A stretch of 64,000 bases of DNA from Rostratula benghalensis (Eukaryota; Chordata; Aves; Charadriiformes; Rostratulidae): NCBI GenBank assembly GCA_013399305.1, contig VXAI01000068.1:3460500-3524499 (forward strand), given 5' to 3'. The notes beneath the pieces are model-generated. The model had not been told where the DNA came from. It did not search any database and worked only from the letters and a program-made list of their open reading frames with translations. Of the stretch, positions 50,727 through 62,498 are shown piece by piece; position 1 is the first letter of the stretch, and the number at the start of each line of letters is the position of its first letter. A program made the translations under genes and the position numbers.

Positions 50727-51099
50727 TGTGTGAATGCTCTTCTGCAGAGTGACAGTGGTGATTTTTCAAGGGAAAACTCTGCAACACTATCATTTAATCT
50801 GATAATTATAGAACTATTAGCAAGCCTGCTTTATTAATGATTATTACTGTCATTTGGCAGAATGAGGTCACCTGACTGGTATTTAGGCACTATTTTAACA
50901 TTTGATGTATTAATAATCGCCAGAATAGTGGTGTCCCACCAGGGAGCTGGAATATGTTTGGGATCTCATTATTGAAATTAGTCATAATCTAAAATTAACA
51001 ACAAAAAAGTGACACCCTGAATCTTCTGGGTGACAAAAATGGTCATCCTTTTTTCTCAAAAACGGAACTGAATAGACTTTATTTCACCCTAAATTAGTT

Positions 51100-51659
51100 T
51101 TAGTCACGAGACTTGTTCCCTTTGGGAACAAGTTCCTAATACTGGTTTTGGGTGTGCTGTGCTGTTGTTGAGTCTGTAAATCTCCAGCTTAGAATTTGTA
51201 TCTCCAGGAGCTGCTATCTCAGTTGATTTTCAGTGGGTGCACAGTCTAATAGTCCTACTGGACATGTTGCAGAGCAAGTTTCTGAACGACAAACTGTGTG
51301 TGTGTTGTCTGAGTTGTTGCAGTTCAGGTAGATGACGTTGTCCTTGAGTTTCTACTGAGCCTTGGTTTCTGTGACACTGTTAGCCATGATTTCAATTGTT
51401 CTTTTTCAGCACAAGCAGAAAACTTGGTTCTTGGTGCTTCTTATCATCAAGTATCTCAAGTGTTGCTTGAGGAGCCAGTCAACCTGTTGCTTAGAAAGCC
51501 TCAGGCCAGATGCGATGCAAACACAGTCCACGTTTCCTGCTGGTCTGAGCTCTGAAATCTGTAGTCTCTTCACCCTTATTGCACTCAACAAAAAGGAAGG
51601 ATCCTCTATTCCAGGAATGGAAGAGTCAGAAGAGAGGTCTTGTCTCTTGAGGTTTTGGT
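51100..51659. other. Less AT-rich unassigned patch upstream of the repeat
   Basis: A stretch of about 560 bases with balanced base composition and a 99-codon plus-strand frame (51362-51661), overlapped by a minus frame. Neither translation was recognised. It may be the body of a decayed retroelement that ends in the repeat at 51660-51965. Confidence 0.35.
51111..51133. repeat. 10-bp perfect hairpin (3-base loop)
   Basis: The arm acttgttccc, loop ttt and exact complement gggaacaagt form a tight stem-loop. There is no downstream T-run, so it does not look like a terminator. The stem is too short for a microRNA precursor. Confidence 0.85.
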
Positions 51660-51965
51660 AGCAGGGAGGCTAACAGGGGTGGCTTCTGTGGGAAGTTGCT
51701 AGAGCCAGTGCCAGCTGGCTCCAAGACAGACCCACCACTGGCCAAGGCCGAGCCCATGAACAACAGTTGCAGCGCCTCAGTCATATCATACTTAGGGGAA
51801 AAAAATAAAAGAGCAATGGGGTAATGGTAGCAACCAAAAGAGAGGATTGAGAATATGAGACAGCAACAACTCTGCAGACACCAGTGAAGGTGTCTGTGAA
51901 GGTCAGTGAAGAAAGAGGCAGGGAGGTGCTCCAGGGGCTGGAGCAGACGCTCTGTCTTTGTATGT
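51660..51965 (+). mobile_element. Probable multicopy avian interspersed repeat (LTR-like or LINE 5' end; family not assigned)
   Basis: The segment includes 'gctggctccaagacagacc', 'ccaaggccgagcccatgaa', 'gcagcgcctcagtcatatc', 'caactctgcagacaccagtg' and 'gggaggtgctccaggggct'. I recall this block order as a recurrent avian genomic sequence, but cannot name the family with certainty. It is richer in G and C than its neighbours and contains a weak TATA-like stretch near 51788, as an LTR or a LINE 5' promoter region might. No protein is encoded. The upstream part (51.1-51.66 kb) may belong to the same insertion but was not recognised. Confidence 0.45.
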
Positions 51966-51969
51966 GATG

Positions 51970-52574
51970 TGATTAATAGAACTCAGCAAAAGATTATGGA
52001 GTAGTTTTATTGTCATATGGCCACATAAGGCCCAAATTTTCTCTGGATTGAGGTCTCTTACAAAATTCCCAAAGAAAGTAAAATCACAGTATATCCCATC
52101 CTTCTGACAGCATTTTATCGCTTAAAAACATAAATTTATTATTATGATCTTTAGTCATAGTATGGCTTCTCAAGATTTAAATTGATCACAGTCAGTGATT
52201 TGCATAGAATGCTGTACCATTATCCATGCTATTTTATGATATGATTTTAAATAAAACAGTGTACATGTAATTTCTTGTCTTCATCTTTTTGTGTTGCTAC
52301 TTTTAAATCCTGGCCTTTCTATTCTTTCTACCTGTCTCTGCAGCAGTGCACACATCAATAATAGTGGTAGAAATTATGATGCCACCACATGCTTCCCAGG
52401 AGCTTTGGTTTAGTTAATGCTGGAAGTGTATTTATTTTCTATTGTGCAAGGTCATTCTCTCTTCTTTTAGTGGTAAAAGACTCCAAATACTGTGTGCTGC
52501 TTTTTGCCAAGCATATTGCCTAGGAAACATGACACAGCTCTCAGATTTCCCTGTAATAAACTGTATGTTTTCAG
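51970..52574. other. AT-rich stretch, no supported gene
   Basis: About 600 bases upstream of the exon candidate at 52575. No other structure was seen apart from a pyrimidine-rich acceptor at its right end. Confidence 0.5.
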
Positions 52575-52649
52575 TACTTCCTAAGTGAAGAAGATGGCAA
52601 TATCTTTGAATCAAAGACACTGCAAATAGAGAGGTCTTTCCCTGAAGAC
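52575..52649 (+). CDS. Candidate 75-bp phase-0 coding exon, unknown protein
   Basis: The acceptor ctgtatgttttcag ends at 52574. The donor GAAGAC|gtaagtat starts at 52650 and matches the consensus over the intron side. The 75 bases form exactly 25 codons, open only in phase 0, with stops in the other two frames. The peptide begins YFLSEEDGNIFESK and ends QIERSFPED. It is acidic and hydrophilic, and codon-like purine bias is visible. I cannot place it in a family. A symmetric 25-codon exon with both splice sites is typical of an alternatively spliced cassette. Splicing from the ATG that ends the 42872 segment would be in frame. Joining directly to the 62416 segment gives six more codons and a stop. 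Chance cannot be excluded at this length. Confidence 0.4.
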
Positions 52650-52659
52650 GTAAGTATCA

Positions 52660-53568
52660 AACATTTAAAATGGAATGGGAATCAACAGCAAAGTCCCATC
52701 AGAAACATTTTGCAAGGAACGCGGTAATGAATACAGTTTACTTCACTAAGGAACGTTGCACAGTGTCACAGAGACCAGCCAAAACTTGTGTTGTAATGAT
52801 ATCAAATTGTAAAATAGCACCAGGGTAGTTTATCTGTGGCATAACGCTTTTGACTCCAATAGCCTTATGTACTTTGCACCAAAGCTCTAATTGGCCAGAA
52901 AGAAACAAGTCCATATCCTCACCATTATGTTATTCCAGTATACTGCTGGCTTCAAAATGTAAATAATAATGGCACGGGTGACAAAGATTTGCTGCTGTTC
53001 TTTACAAGTAACAGGAAGAGCAAACAATTGACTGCATGAACCAAGAGACTTAGCCAGTAAGAACATTTATAACTTTATTAGGCACCTTTAATGAGAAGCG
53101 TACAAAGGTGTGGGGTCTCTGCACTTGCAGTGGTACTTCCAATGCTGACAAGAGTTTGTGTTTCAACACCCTACAAGCAGAGGTCTGAATGGGCACTTTT
53201 CAGATCTCCTGAGGCCAGGGATGAGACCCCCTAGGGAGCTACAGAAATAAAAAAAACCAAACCTTGTTGCAAACTTGCTCTTTCATTTGAATGTGTGTTG
53301 GATTCAGTCTTAGTAGTTCATTAAGTATCTTTTACCCATGTTAATGTACTGCAAAATAATGTTCTCCAGGACATTGTTTCATGATTGTGAGATTTTAACC
53401 AATCACTTTCTTAGGAGGATGTGGGAAAATCCATCAGAGAACCATGCATGATTCTGAGTTTATTGATTGGGTCATCGGGACATGTACAGCTGCTTTTAAG
53501 TCAAAACTCTGACTAGTTTTTTTCAGACAGTGTTTTTACTGCTGTTTATCTGAATCTGTGTACAATTT
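52660..53568. other. Intron-like stretch, no supported gene
   Basis: About 900 bases following the donor at 52650. It has no recognisable repeat or gene and only short frames. Confidence 0.5.
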
Positions 53569-53664
53569 CCTGGTCTAGTTGGTAGTGTCACTTCCCACGG
53601 CAGGGGTTTGAACTTGATGATCTTTGAGGCCCCTTCCAACCTGAACCATTCTACAATTCTATGA
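53569..53664 (+). mobile_element. Short CR1 3'-end fragment (sense on +)
   Basis: Blocks 'tcctggtctagttgg', 'cttcccacggcaggggtttg', 'gatctttgaggccccttcc' and 'ccattctacaattctatga' follow the CR1 3' end. Only about 95 bases are kept. It is moderately diverged. Confidence 0.87.
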
Positions 53665-54057
53665 ATTTGACAGATCTGTTGGCTTTTAAATTTGGTAGGC
53701 TGATCTGTTTTCAGAATTGGATTTCTGATGATGTGAGCTGTTACAGTATTTCTTTATCAGTATCCTTAATAATGTGTAATGTAATTGCCACTAAACATAC
53801 TAATTACTCTCCACCCTCTGTTGCAGTAAACAGGAATCAGACTCTGACCAGCATTTTTAACCAGCTAAGGCAGCTTTTGAGGTTGATTTACCATCTGAAT
53901 TAAAACATGAACAATCCATAGGGCCAGAGAGAACATAACAGGGGTCTTAAGACCATAGCCTAACATTTGCCTGCAAATATGTAGTCCTGGGTACCACCTA
54001 GGCATATTTCATTCTGGTCCTCTGCAGCCACATCTGCCTTTTTTGAAGTTAGCCCCA

Positions 54058-54123
54058 CTGTGAGAAGGTTGGACTAGAGGACCTCCAGAGGTCCCCTCCA
54101 ATCTATATTTTTCTGCGATTTTG
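54058..54123 (+). mobile_element. Very short CR1 3'-end fragment (sense on +)
   Basis: The blocks 'aaggttggactagaggacct', 'ccagaggtcccctccaatc' and 'ttctgcgattttgcg' match the CR1 3' end of the subfamily with the 'ctccagaggtccc' motif. About 65 bases are kept. It lies 400 bases from the other + strand CR1 tail but has a different subfamily signature, so it is a separate insertion. Confidence 0.8.
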
Positions 54124-57100
54124 CGTTTTTATATTTAAACAGTTGTTAAATGAGATTATTCTCTAATTCATTTCTTTGATGCTCTGACCCGAGTTACTGG
54201 AGTATGCTATGCAGCTAATACTGTTAATAACTAGGGATGCAAGAGTAGAACAAATTGATTGGATGTTTTTATAATAAAGGTTCCCAGTCTCTCTTGCAAG
54301 TTCTACATAAGCAAGAAGGTTTTAAATGCTTAAAAAATGTTAAAACCTGAAAAGTCCTTAAAAAAATTAGCCTGAAAATATAATTATATGATACTACAGC
54401 AGTACATCCTTTTAAAGGCCAACTTAGAGTTTAGTGCTTAGCAGAGTCTATCTTTGAAGCTGCCAGCCTAAACATTTGAGCTACAGTGCAGGCTTGTTTG
54501 GCTCTGACATACGAAGAGAATGACAAGGAATAAGAAAAAATAGATCTCAGTCACGGGCTAAGCAAAAACTCTGGAACAAGAAATCCTGCTTCTGAATTTG
54601 GCTGCAAAACACACAGATAACTATTTCACCTGCTGTGGCTCTATAGACATGAAAGAAATTATAAAGCTGGCAATGTTACATTATCAAACCCGACGTTCTT
54701 TATGGTTATATTAGTGACTTCTTCCCTATAGGGAAATTTTTGTGATGTAAGGGCATGAACTCAAACCACTTGGAAACTACTTTCTGTATGTACAAACTGA
54801 CCTTTAATCACCAAAGATAATGGAATATAAAATCTACATTTGTATTAGGATTGTCACACTGGCAGAAAAGAGGAATCCCTTTGTAGTTTATGTCCTTTCT
54901 GACTTAAGATTTTACAACCAGCTTTAATGCTAGTGCTGTGTCCAAGATGAAGGTACATGGTTTCACATTAATAAAAATCTGGACGTCAGGTATTCCCTGG
55001 GTAACTATTCTGAGAATTTTAAGTGCATTAAAAGTCAAAGTAGTTTTAGGTAAGTTTATTATTGAAACTCACTGTCTCTTTCTGTTCTAAATTTTAACGA
55101 AATGATCTTATGCAAAATATTTTCCATGTTTGCCTCAAAGTGAGCTTGCCATACATGAAGCTCCTACAGCATCCTGCAGATATTACTTCTGTTTCTCTGT
55201 TCTGCAAAATATTTTCATGTTGTGAAACACAAGAAGTGTGTTGAATGGCAATGTTAGGGTGAGCCAGAGTCTGGTGTAGTCGGTATTATTCATTTAGTGA
55301 GTTACAAAACCAAACCCCTATAAATGATATGAAAATAATTGGGAGTGATCAAAGGCATGATATGATGCCCATTCAAGCAGTGGTAATCTTCCTGCTGATT
55401 TCTGTCTACTTTTGATCAGGACCCTCGCTAGCTGTTGGGACCTTGCATCTATATTGTCTTTACGGTTGTTACTGCCATCTGCTCCACTTGCTTGTCATGT
55501 TGTGTTTAACATTAGATCCATAAACTCTGAGGGTGAAGGTGACCATGTCTTCAGTTGCTTGTACTATATAGTAAATAGTCAAGATTAAGGAACCATCATA
55601 ACTAAATTACAACCTACATCATACAATCAAGTGTGCCTGTTCCTACCTGCCACAGGTTCTTTAAATTTACATCTGAGTCTGTTCAGGCTTGTACAAGGTG
55701 CGTACAATCACTTTTTGAAACAGAATGCTCTGGTGTGATGAAATTATGTATATCCTTAGAAATATAACTTGTGTCATTCAATTTCATTACCTCTTACAAT
55801 TCCAGTAAATATAAGCAGAACTTGTTGACAGGAAATCAATTTGTAGTATCTGAAATTAAGCCATCTAACAAGTTTTAGGAAGGACTTAACAAAGGTTGCA
55901 GTTTTAAGTTTTCTAGCTTTGGGTTACAAATGTTGTCATGGGAATGAATTAATGTCCTGCCATTTTTTGTTCTTGTTATAATCAGGTTGGTTTTTTTTCC
56001 AAAGAATGTCATATCAGAATTTTAATGTCTTGTATAATCTGTGAATTATATCATTGTGCTCTACTGCTTTGACCTTTTCTACATGCTGTAATTTGATTGA
56101 GTAGCTGTCCCACTGGTCTCTTTTTTAACTGCTTTATTATCCCATAGGGAATGTGTAGACTGGGCAGGCTTTCAGAATACACTCCACCCTCATTTTGACA
56201 TCAGCTGTCAGCCCTTTCATTGCCTTACAAGGCTGTTAGTCTGGCTTCATATTCACTAAATGGTATGTAAAAGGGAAGTAGCCTTATCGAGGAATGTTAT
56301 AGACAGGAGCTTTGAAGGAACAACGTGTACCATAATAGTAAGAAGTCCAAGTAGTTTTGCATAGGTAGCACATTTCATAAAGTAGCACAACTGTCTATGT
56401 TCCCAGATGACACAGAATTAATCTGGGCTAAAACAGAGGTGATATCAAAGTGGAAAAAGAAATAATTTTCGCCACTTCTCATTATGATCTGGAGGTAGTA
56501 CTCTTGTGGTCATAATATCATAGAAACAGCGAAAGGTATGATGAACGGGAGATAGCACCAGACATTACATTTTGAAGTGATACAGAATTAATCTTATTGT
56601 CAATAGTGGCACATCTGCAGCTGAATGAGATTTAAGTATTAAAACTATAAGTACTCAGTTTCACAATGTTTTTATTTGCAGTTCTTCACAAGAGTGAATT
56701 ATTGCACTTTGATGCCTTTACAGAGTGATGTCAGTGTGCTGTGCAAATGCTCTATCACGTGTCAAAAGTGCTTTAGGTGTATTTTATCCTCCTGTTCTGT
56801 TCAACTTGCACTAGCTTGTTTACTGTATGAAGGAGTTTCATGAGCTCTTGTACTCACTATACACTTTGAAATTGAAAAAAACTATAGAATTCACCATGAC
56901 TGAAACACGTTTTGTAATGAAGAATCGGTTATGGGTAGGGAGAAACTATTGCTGAAAAGTAGAGATAGATTATGAGCACAAGTTATCTGTAGTGTATACA
57001 TAAATTTTTATCAGTGGACCTGACAAAATGAAAATTCTTAAGCCTTACAGTTACTGTGCTTTCATCACTTAAGAATTTTGAAACAACTTCTAAGTCATAA

Positions 57101-59534
57101 GAAAAAGAACATATATATGCTATGATTTTGCAATTAATTCCAGATATTTCAAAATTTGGGTATGTATTTCTGACTTTTCACCCTGCTTTGGAATGGCAAA
57201 TATTTTTAATGGCCAGCAATGATTCATAATACAGAGAAATACCTTCCTTTCACATCTGTTGCTGAGTAACTTTACAAAAGCCTCTGTCTCTAGGCTTTTT
57301 CTTAGCTCTGTGCTTTGCATCATTCCTTTCTTACCTTGGAAGCTCTTGAGTGCAATGCTTTCTTCTGTGAAAGAGAGGGAATAAAGAAACTCCCATTTAG
57401 GTGTGCTTTTAGGCTGTACTGTACAGTAAATCTAGTCAAAATTTACTTGGGCTTCTGTATGAAAGCAACTTTGATATAGAAGCCTTTTTTTTTTTTAAGA
57501 ATTGGCATATCACATTATATGTGGGACACAGTAGTGTTTGAATATGATGTGTGTATAGTCATATATCTGATCATGCACATCACATAAACTAGTTGGTTTT
57601 TTGTAGCTAACTTTGCTATGTTATGAAGTAGTTCATGATTAAATGTATTCCATAACATACAATTCTATTGAAACTTCCCCAGGTGATGCTGTCCTTATCG
57701 TACTATGTAATATACTTTTTGTGTGTGTGTTAAAACACAATTGGTACTCTGAAAATTTTGTAAGCTAAATACATATGCACATAAAACTAAAAAGTAAATG
57801 TGGTTAGGTTACCAAGGTTAATTTTTAAGTAAATGGTAAATTTTTGGCAAGAAATATACTTTAAAAAGTATTATAGTAAAGACAGTTGGAAAATAATGCT
57901 TCTGATTTCACATTCCATCAGTTTTAAGGGATTATGCCCTTCTCTGCTGACCACACTCTTCTAATGAAACTTGCATGTACTGTGTATGAGCCAGAAGCCA
58001 GTTCAATTCAGATTAAATTGGTTAAAAAAAAATCTCTTGCTAAATGTGAGGATCCTGTGACATAAAGACCATGACGAAGTTACAAATTTAATAAATCAGA
58101 ACATGATCTATGATGATGCAAAGAGGGATCTGAGAAGAGATGAAGACAGTAAAAGTGAAAGTAATCTTTGTTAAAGGAATATAAATGCAGGAGAAGGCTT
58201 ACAATTAAGAAACCATCCATCTTAAATCTTCCTGTCACATCCAAAAGATTTCCAACCACTTTTCAGCAACCATTTTGGTAGCACTTCTTTTGCAGATAAG
58301 AATCAGTAAGAAGCTTCATGGAGCTGTTTTTGTCCATGCATACTGTCACTATAAAAGAATTAATGACTTTTGCCTCTTGTGCTAGCAGCCATGCCTCTGA
58401 GCTGGAGCACCTACAAACCTTTTTCTGCCTTGCTGTTTAATAATATGAAGGAGACTGAAAGGCTGTGTAGGATCCAGGCCTATGGCTGAGATCCCCCCAC
58501 GTTATGTCCAAATGTCTCCCACCACATAAGCGCTGTGACCTGGCTTTGTGCAAATGGATCATCCTTCAATTACTTTTTGGTGCCTTTGCACGCTGAAGAC
58601 AGGTGATAATTCCCATTACACATCTCCATCTGCTTGCATCCGTGGGGTTGATAGTTGCAGTCACAGAAGGTCTGCAAAAAGTCCACCTACTCGATGGATG
58701 CACAAGGATTTTCCCTTGTAGCCCCTGGGACTCTTCCCATTGATTTGCCTGGGAGTTGTGTTCAGAGACCAAATCAGAGGAGAGGAAAAGATTGGTTTTT
58801 CACTTGTAACTAGAAAACAAAAGGTATGTTCCTGGGCTAAGAAGGATATCTTGCAGTCACTTCTAAGGATTAGTATTAAACAAAAGAAATTTAAGGGACT
58901 TCTTTGTCTGTCTTCAGTTTATTTTTTTTTTAATATATTCCCTCTCTTTATTGGTATTCATTTTCTGTCTTTGCCTTGTCTTTTGTACACTTACTAACCA
59001 ATCAATGTCTCTCTCAGAACTTCCCTAGAAGATTGTCTTTTACAATAATTTGCTATAATCACCCATCTTAGTGATACAATGCAGAAGGCACAATAGCTCC
59101 AAAACCAGACAGACAATTGGTGCTTATTTTTCAGACAATTTTCGTTTATGTGATTTTTCATTTTTTTTCTCCTTTCAAATGCCCATAAGTAACTACTTGA
59201 CTCTTTCAAGGTCCCTTCGACGTGATTCTACCTTAGGAAGATGAATCACTGTTCTGACCTTCAGTTCTCTTTCCTCATTTTGATGAGGCAACTTTCCATT
59301 TTGTAAAACAGAAAGCTGTTTTCACTTGCAAAATCATTTTATTGTGCCAGTGAAATTGCACAAGTCATAGCAGGAAAAATCTCTCTGATTTACCATGAAG
59401 GCTAAGGGAACATTTAAAGAATCTTGCTTTGTGTGCATGTGTATTGGGACTTTCTTGTTTGTTTTTGAGAGTCAACTCAAAATATTTGCAATACAAATAT
59501 TTTTTTGATTGTTTGGGGTGGTTTTTTTTTTTTT

Positions 59535-59591
59535 GTAATTTTGTTGATAACTAGTTAGGTAATTTTGTTGATAACTAGTTAGGTAATTTTG
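59535..59591 (+). repeat. 24-bp tandem repeat (about 2.3 copies)
   Basis: The unit starting gtaattttgttgataac is present twice with no differences (59535-59558 and 59559-59582), and a third copy begins before diverging. It follows a 13-T run. A recent slippage or local duplication is likely. Confidence 0.92.
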
Positions 59592-60453
59592 GTGCAGATA
59601 GTCAACACTTTGAAGTCCTTAATATGCACAATCATTTCACTTTGATAAGGTTCCGTTGTTCTTATAATCATGCTGGACATGTAGGATTATTGGTACAAGA
59701 TTAAAGAAAAATACAGTTATTGTCTAAAAAAATAGTCATTTTCTTGATGGAGCCTGCTACAAAGCACACATTCTGCACTGAGGATGCTGTAAAATTGCTA
59801 ATGTTAATTGTATGTATTATTGCATTGAACTTTAGCAGTGAAAACTATTTATTAGAATATTCAACTTCAAATTAATTTCTTGTAAAGTAATATATCTGTC
59901 CTTGTAGCTGAAGTAACATTTCAAAACCAGTTTCTTATGGACTTCTGTGCTTCCTCATATTTCCTATTCAAAGACTTTAGAAAATTGTATTTAAGACTCT
60001 GTTGCTATTATAAACATTAGAGAAATAAAGAAGCTGGGTTACTTTAATCTTTTTAACCTTTCTGTAGTTACAAATTTACTAGTGTCCCATAAAAATATAA
60101 CTGATTTATCAAAATTGCCATTGCCAATGCCACTATATTTTTCTTGTTATATTTTCTGCTGTGTGGCTTTTCAGAGATACATCTTTGTCAGTGCATATAA
60201 GTAAATGTACTTGGCTTGATTTTTGTCCATCTTTCAGTAGGAAATATCTGAATGATGCTGAATTGTTTGGTCAGACTTTAGGTATTTTTGTATCTGGAGA
60301 AAAGATGAAATAAGTAGGAGCATCTAACTTGTGGGAACCAATGCTCATCTGGCCAGTGATGTGACTCCTAATAACAGTAATTGCAATTTTATTTCAGGAT
60401 TTTTATAAAATTCCAGTTTTGTGCAGTTTCCATGTAAAACTGGTATCAGTTGC

Positions 60454-60472
60454 TTTTTTTTTTTTTTTTTTT
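60454..60472 (+). repeat. Poly-T tract (19 T)
   Basis: An uninterrupted T-run. No element body is seen on either side that would make it a retroposon tail. Confidence 0.85.
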
Positions 60473-61117
60473 GAGATGGGAGTGAAGCAAACTATTGATC
60501 TGGCAATGTTTAGATGACAGAAATCTAGGATGGTTTTACAGTGAGTTGTAATGAGGAATCAAGTTTTTTCACAGAGAGTATTCCAGAGACAATATCATCT
60601 ATACACAAACACTTTATTTCCTCTGGGTTGTCTCAGCCTAAAGGATCGGTTGTATGGGGTGTGACAGGGATGTGTGTGACATGGGTTTCTGCAATAGCAG
60701 AAATGTGACAATTCTGTACACATGCCCTAAAGGTGATGACACAAAAACAGCACCAGGAGGCAAAAGATTACCTTTGGGATGTCTTACGGAAAATGACATT
60801 CACAGTGAATGCTCTTAGGATATTATTATGAGTTCTATGATATTTTGGGCTTTTCATGAAGTACTTTTTGATTGTACACACAGACTTCAAAATGTGAACC
60901 TCAGGTTTATTAAATTTAAAGCCCAGTGAAAGAATTGTAAGTTAGTGTTAAATCTGAAGAATTGTAAGTAATCTTCACGATCATTTGAAGCCTGTTTCTT
61001 GATACTATAAAGTGTCATTGCAGTAAATTGTTATCTAAGTTTTGTTTCTTCTGAACTTCCTGTTCCCCTGCAGGTTATTTACCTTTCAGAAGCGAGAAGC
61101 TGCTCTTCTCTTCTCCA

Positions 61118-61159
61118 TTTCTCTCTTCTTTTCTCCCCTTTCCCCTTCTTTCCTCCTTT
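61118..61159 (+). repeat. 42-base pure pyrimidine tract
   Basis: Only C and T for 42 bases (TTTCTCTC, TTCTTTTC and CCCC units), with pyrimidine bias reaching back to 61103 apart from one A. It could act as a triplex-forming or polypyrimidine-tract-binding site. An acceptor-like 'cccctgcag' precedes it at about 61065-61073. Confidence 0.75.
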
Positions 61160-62415
61160 GAAGAAGAATTCTAAGTCCTTTAATTACAGTACAATGCTGG
61201 AGAGAGGCAAACACAACCAGCAAATTGTATTCTATTAAATCTTCCTTACTGTTTTTTTGATTTCAGTAGGTTCAAGACATTTGCTGTTGAAAACCACCAC
61301 CCTCATTTATTACAACGATCTCCGATACTGAATTGTTTCCTGTCTTATTTTCTTTCCTCATTTTCCTCATGGGGAGCTATTTATAATGCATTTATTAGCT
61401 GTGTGATAGGTAATAAACACAAATGCGGACACCAGTCTTTGTCATGTATACAGTGTTCCAGTATCTCCAGTTTAAGAAACTAGTTTTAAACTGGCTTTCT
61501 TGTTCTCATACTTATATAGATCTCACCAGAACTATAAATTAGGGTAATCTATTAGGCCCCTACTGTGAAGACAGTGTGTTCCTCTGGATCCCGTGGAGCA
61601 TTTCATATTCTCAGAGATTTCTTCTCAAATGGTTAGTTTTAATTTTTGGCCCCATGTTGCTGATAGAAACAGCACTGCTGTTATTTGAGTGCGTTTTATA
61701 ATTTTTAAACCTGGGTGAAAAAATCTGGAAGATTATAAGAAACAGAAAACTTATTAGTTATTCCCTGCATGTGCTTTCGCCAGCAATGTGAAGGCACAAG
61801 ATTTCATCAAAGAACAAAAATCTGAATGCTATTTAATGAAGGAGGAAATTAAGTTACAGGGAAATACAAAGTCACTAAAATAAAAAATAACACTTCAAAT
61901 AATTAATTAGAGACAACTCTGAAATTGGGCTAATGGTATATCTTGATAAGGTTTTTTTAGAATAATGTGTTGTTCGTATCTTACAGAAAACATCAGTAGC
62001 AAGAAGGACTTTGTGTCTTTTATGTTTTTCCTGTGTTGATTGCTTTACTGCTCATTGTCTGTTGCATCTTTGGATTCTTTAACTTCTAAAAAGCAGCTGC
62101 ATGAGAAACTCATTTTAGATGCCTTTATAGTTCAAAATTGTTGCTGTCTTTTGCTTTAATAATTGGTGGTGGTATTTTATTTACTATTTGCACATCGACC
62201 CTCTGGATTTGGTAGTTTATGAATGCTTTTAAAGTTAAATGGATCAATTTTTTCTTTTCTCATTATTTTAATTAGATTATATGAACTCCCTCCCTTCTAC
62301 AGACCATAATCTTACACTAGGGTTTTTTTTCTGTTTTCTCAATTCAGGAGTATAAATCCAGATGCTACTGTACAACACATCATTAAAATCTGACTTAACG
62401 ATCATTGCCTTTCAG

Positions 62416-62498
62416 ACCCAGATGACAGGACATTAAGAGAAGATGAAGCATCTTCCTACTACAAGTCCTTTCCTTCCCCTTCAAAACTCTTCAGCTAA
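62416..62498 (+). CDS. Candidate terminal coding exon, unknown protein
   Basis: The acceptor 'cattgcctttcag' ends at 62415. A good branch-like cttaacg lies about 20 bases upstream. If the first two bases finish a codon, the frame gives 26 codons and a TAA at 62496-62498. The peptide starts PDDRTLREDEASSYYK and ends PSPSKLFS, a hydrophilic tail with Ser/Pro like many cytoplasmic C-termini. The sequence after the stop (62.5-63.1 kb) is less AT-rich and could be a 3' untranslated region, though no clear AATAAA follows. Entered in phase 0 (for example from the 52575 exon) it instead stops after six codons at 62434-62436. No homologue was recognised. Confidence 0.3.

Larger units (their letters stand above)
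54130..62415. other. AT-rich stretch, no supported gene
   Basis: Over 8 kb with no supported gene. It contains a 24-bp tandem repeat at 59535, poly-T tracts at 59522 and 60454, and a pyrimidine tract at 61118. A less AT-rich patch at about 58.4-58.8 kb carries a 68-codon minus frame that I do not recognise. Confidence 0.5.

Noticed and set aside
55014..55048. Possible small exon ending in AG|gtaagt near 55.05 kb
   Set aside because: The proposed acceptor lacks a pyrimidine tract, and the open frame is too short to be informative.
58566..58772. 68-codon minus frame in a less AT-rich patch
   Set aside because: No recognised family and no splice or Kozak support. Left as unassigned DNA.
61074..61238. 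Open frame after the acceptor-like site at 61073
   Set aside because: Openness comes from the pyrimidine tract (Ser/Leu/Phe/Pro repeats), and no donor follows before the stop.
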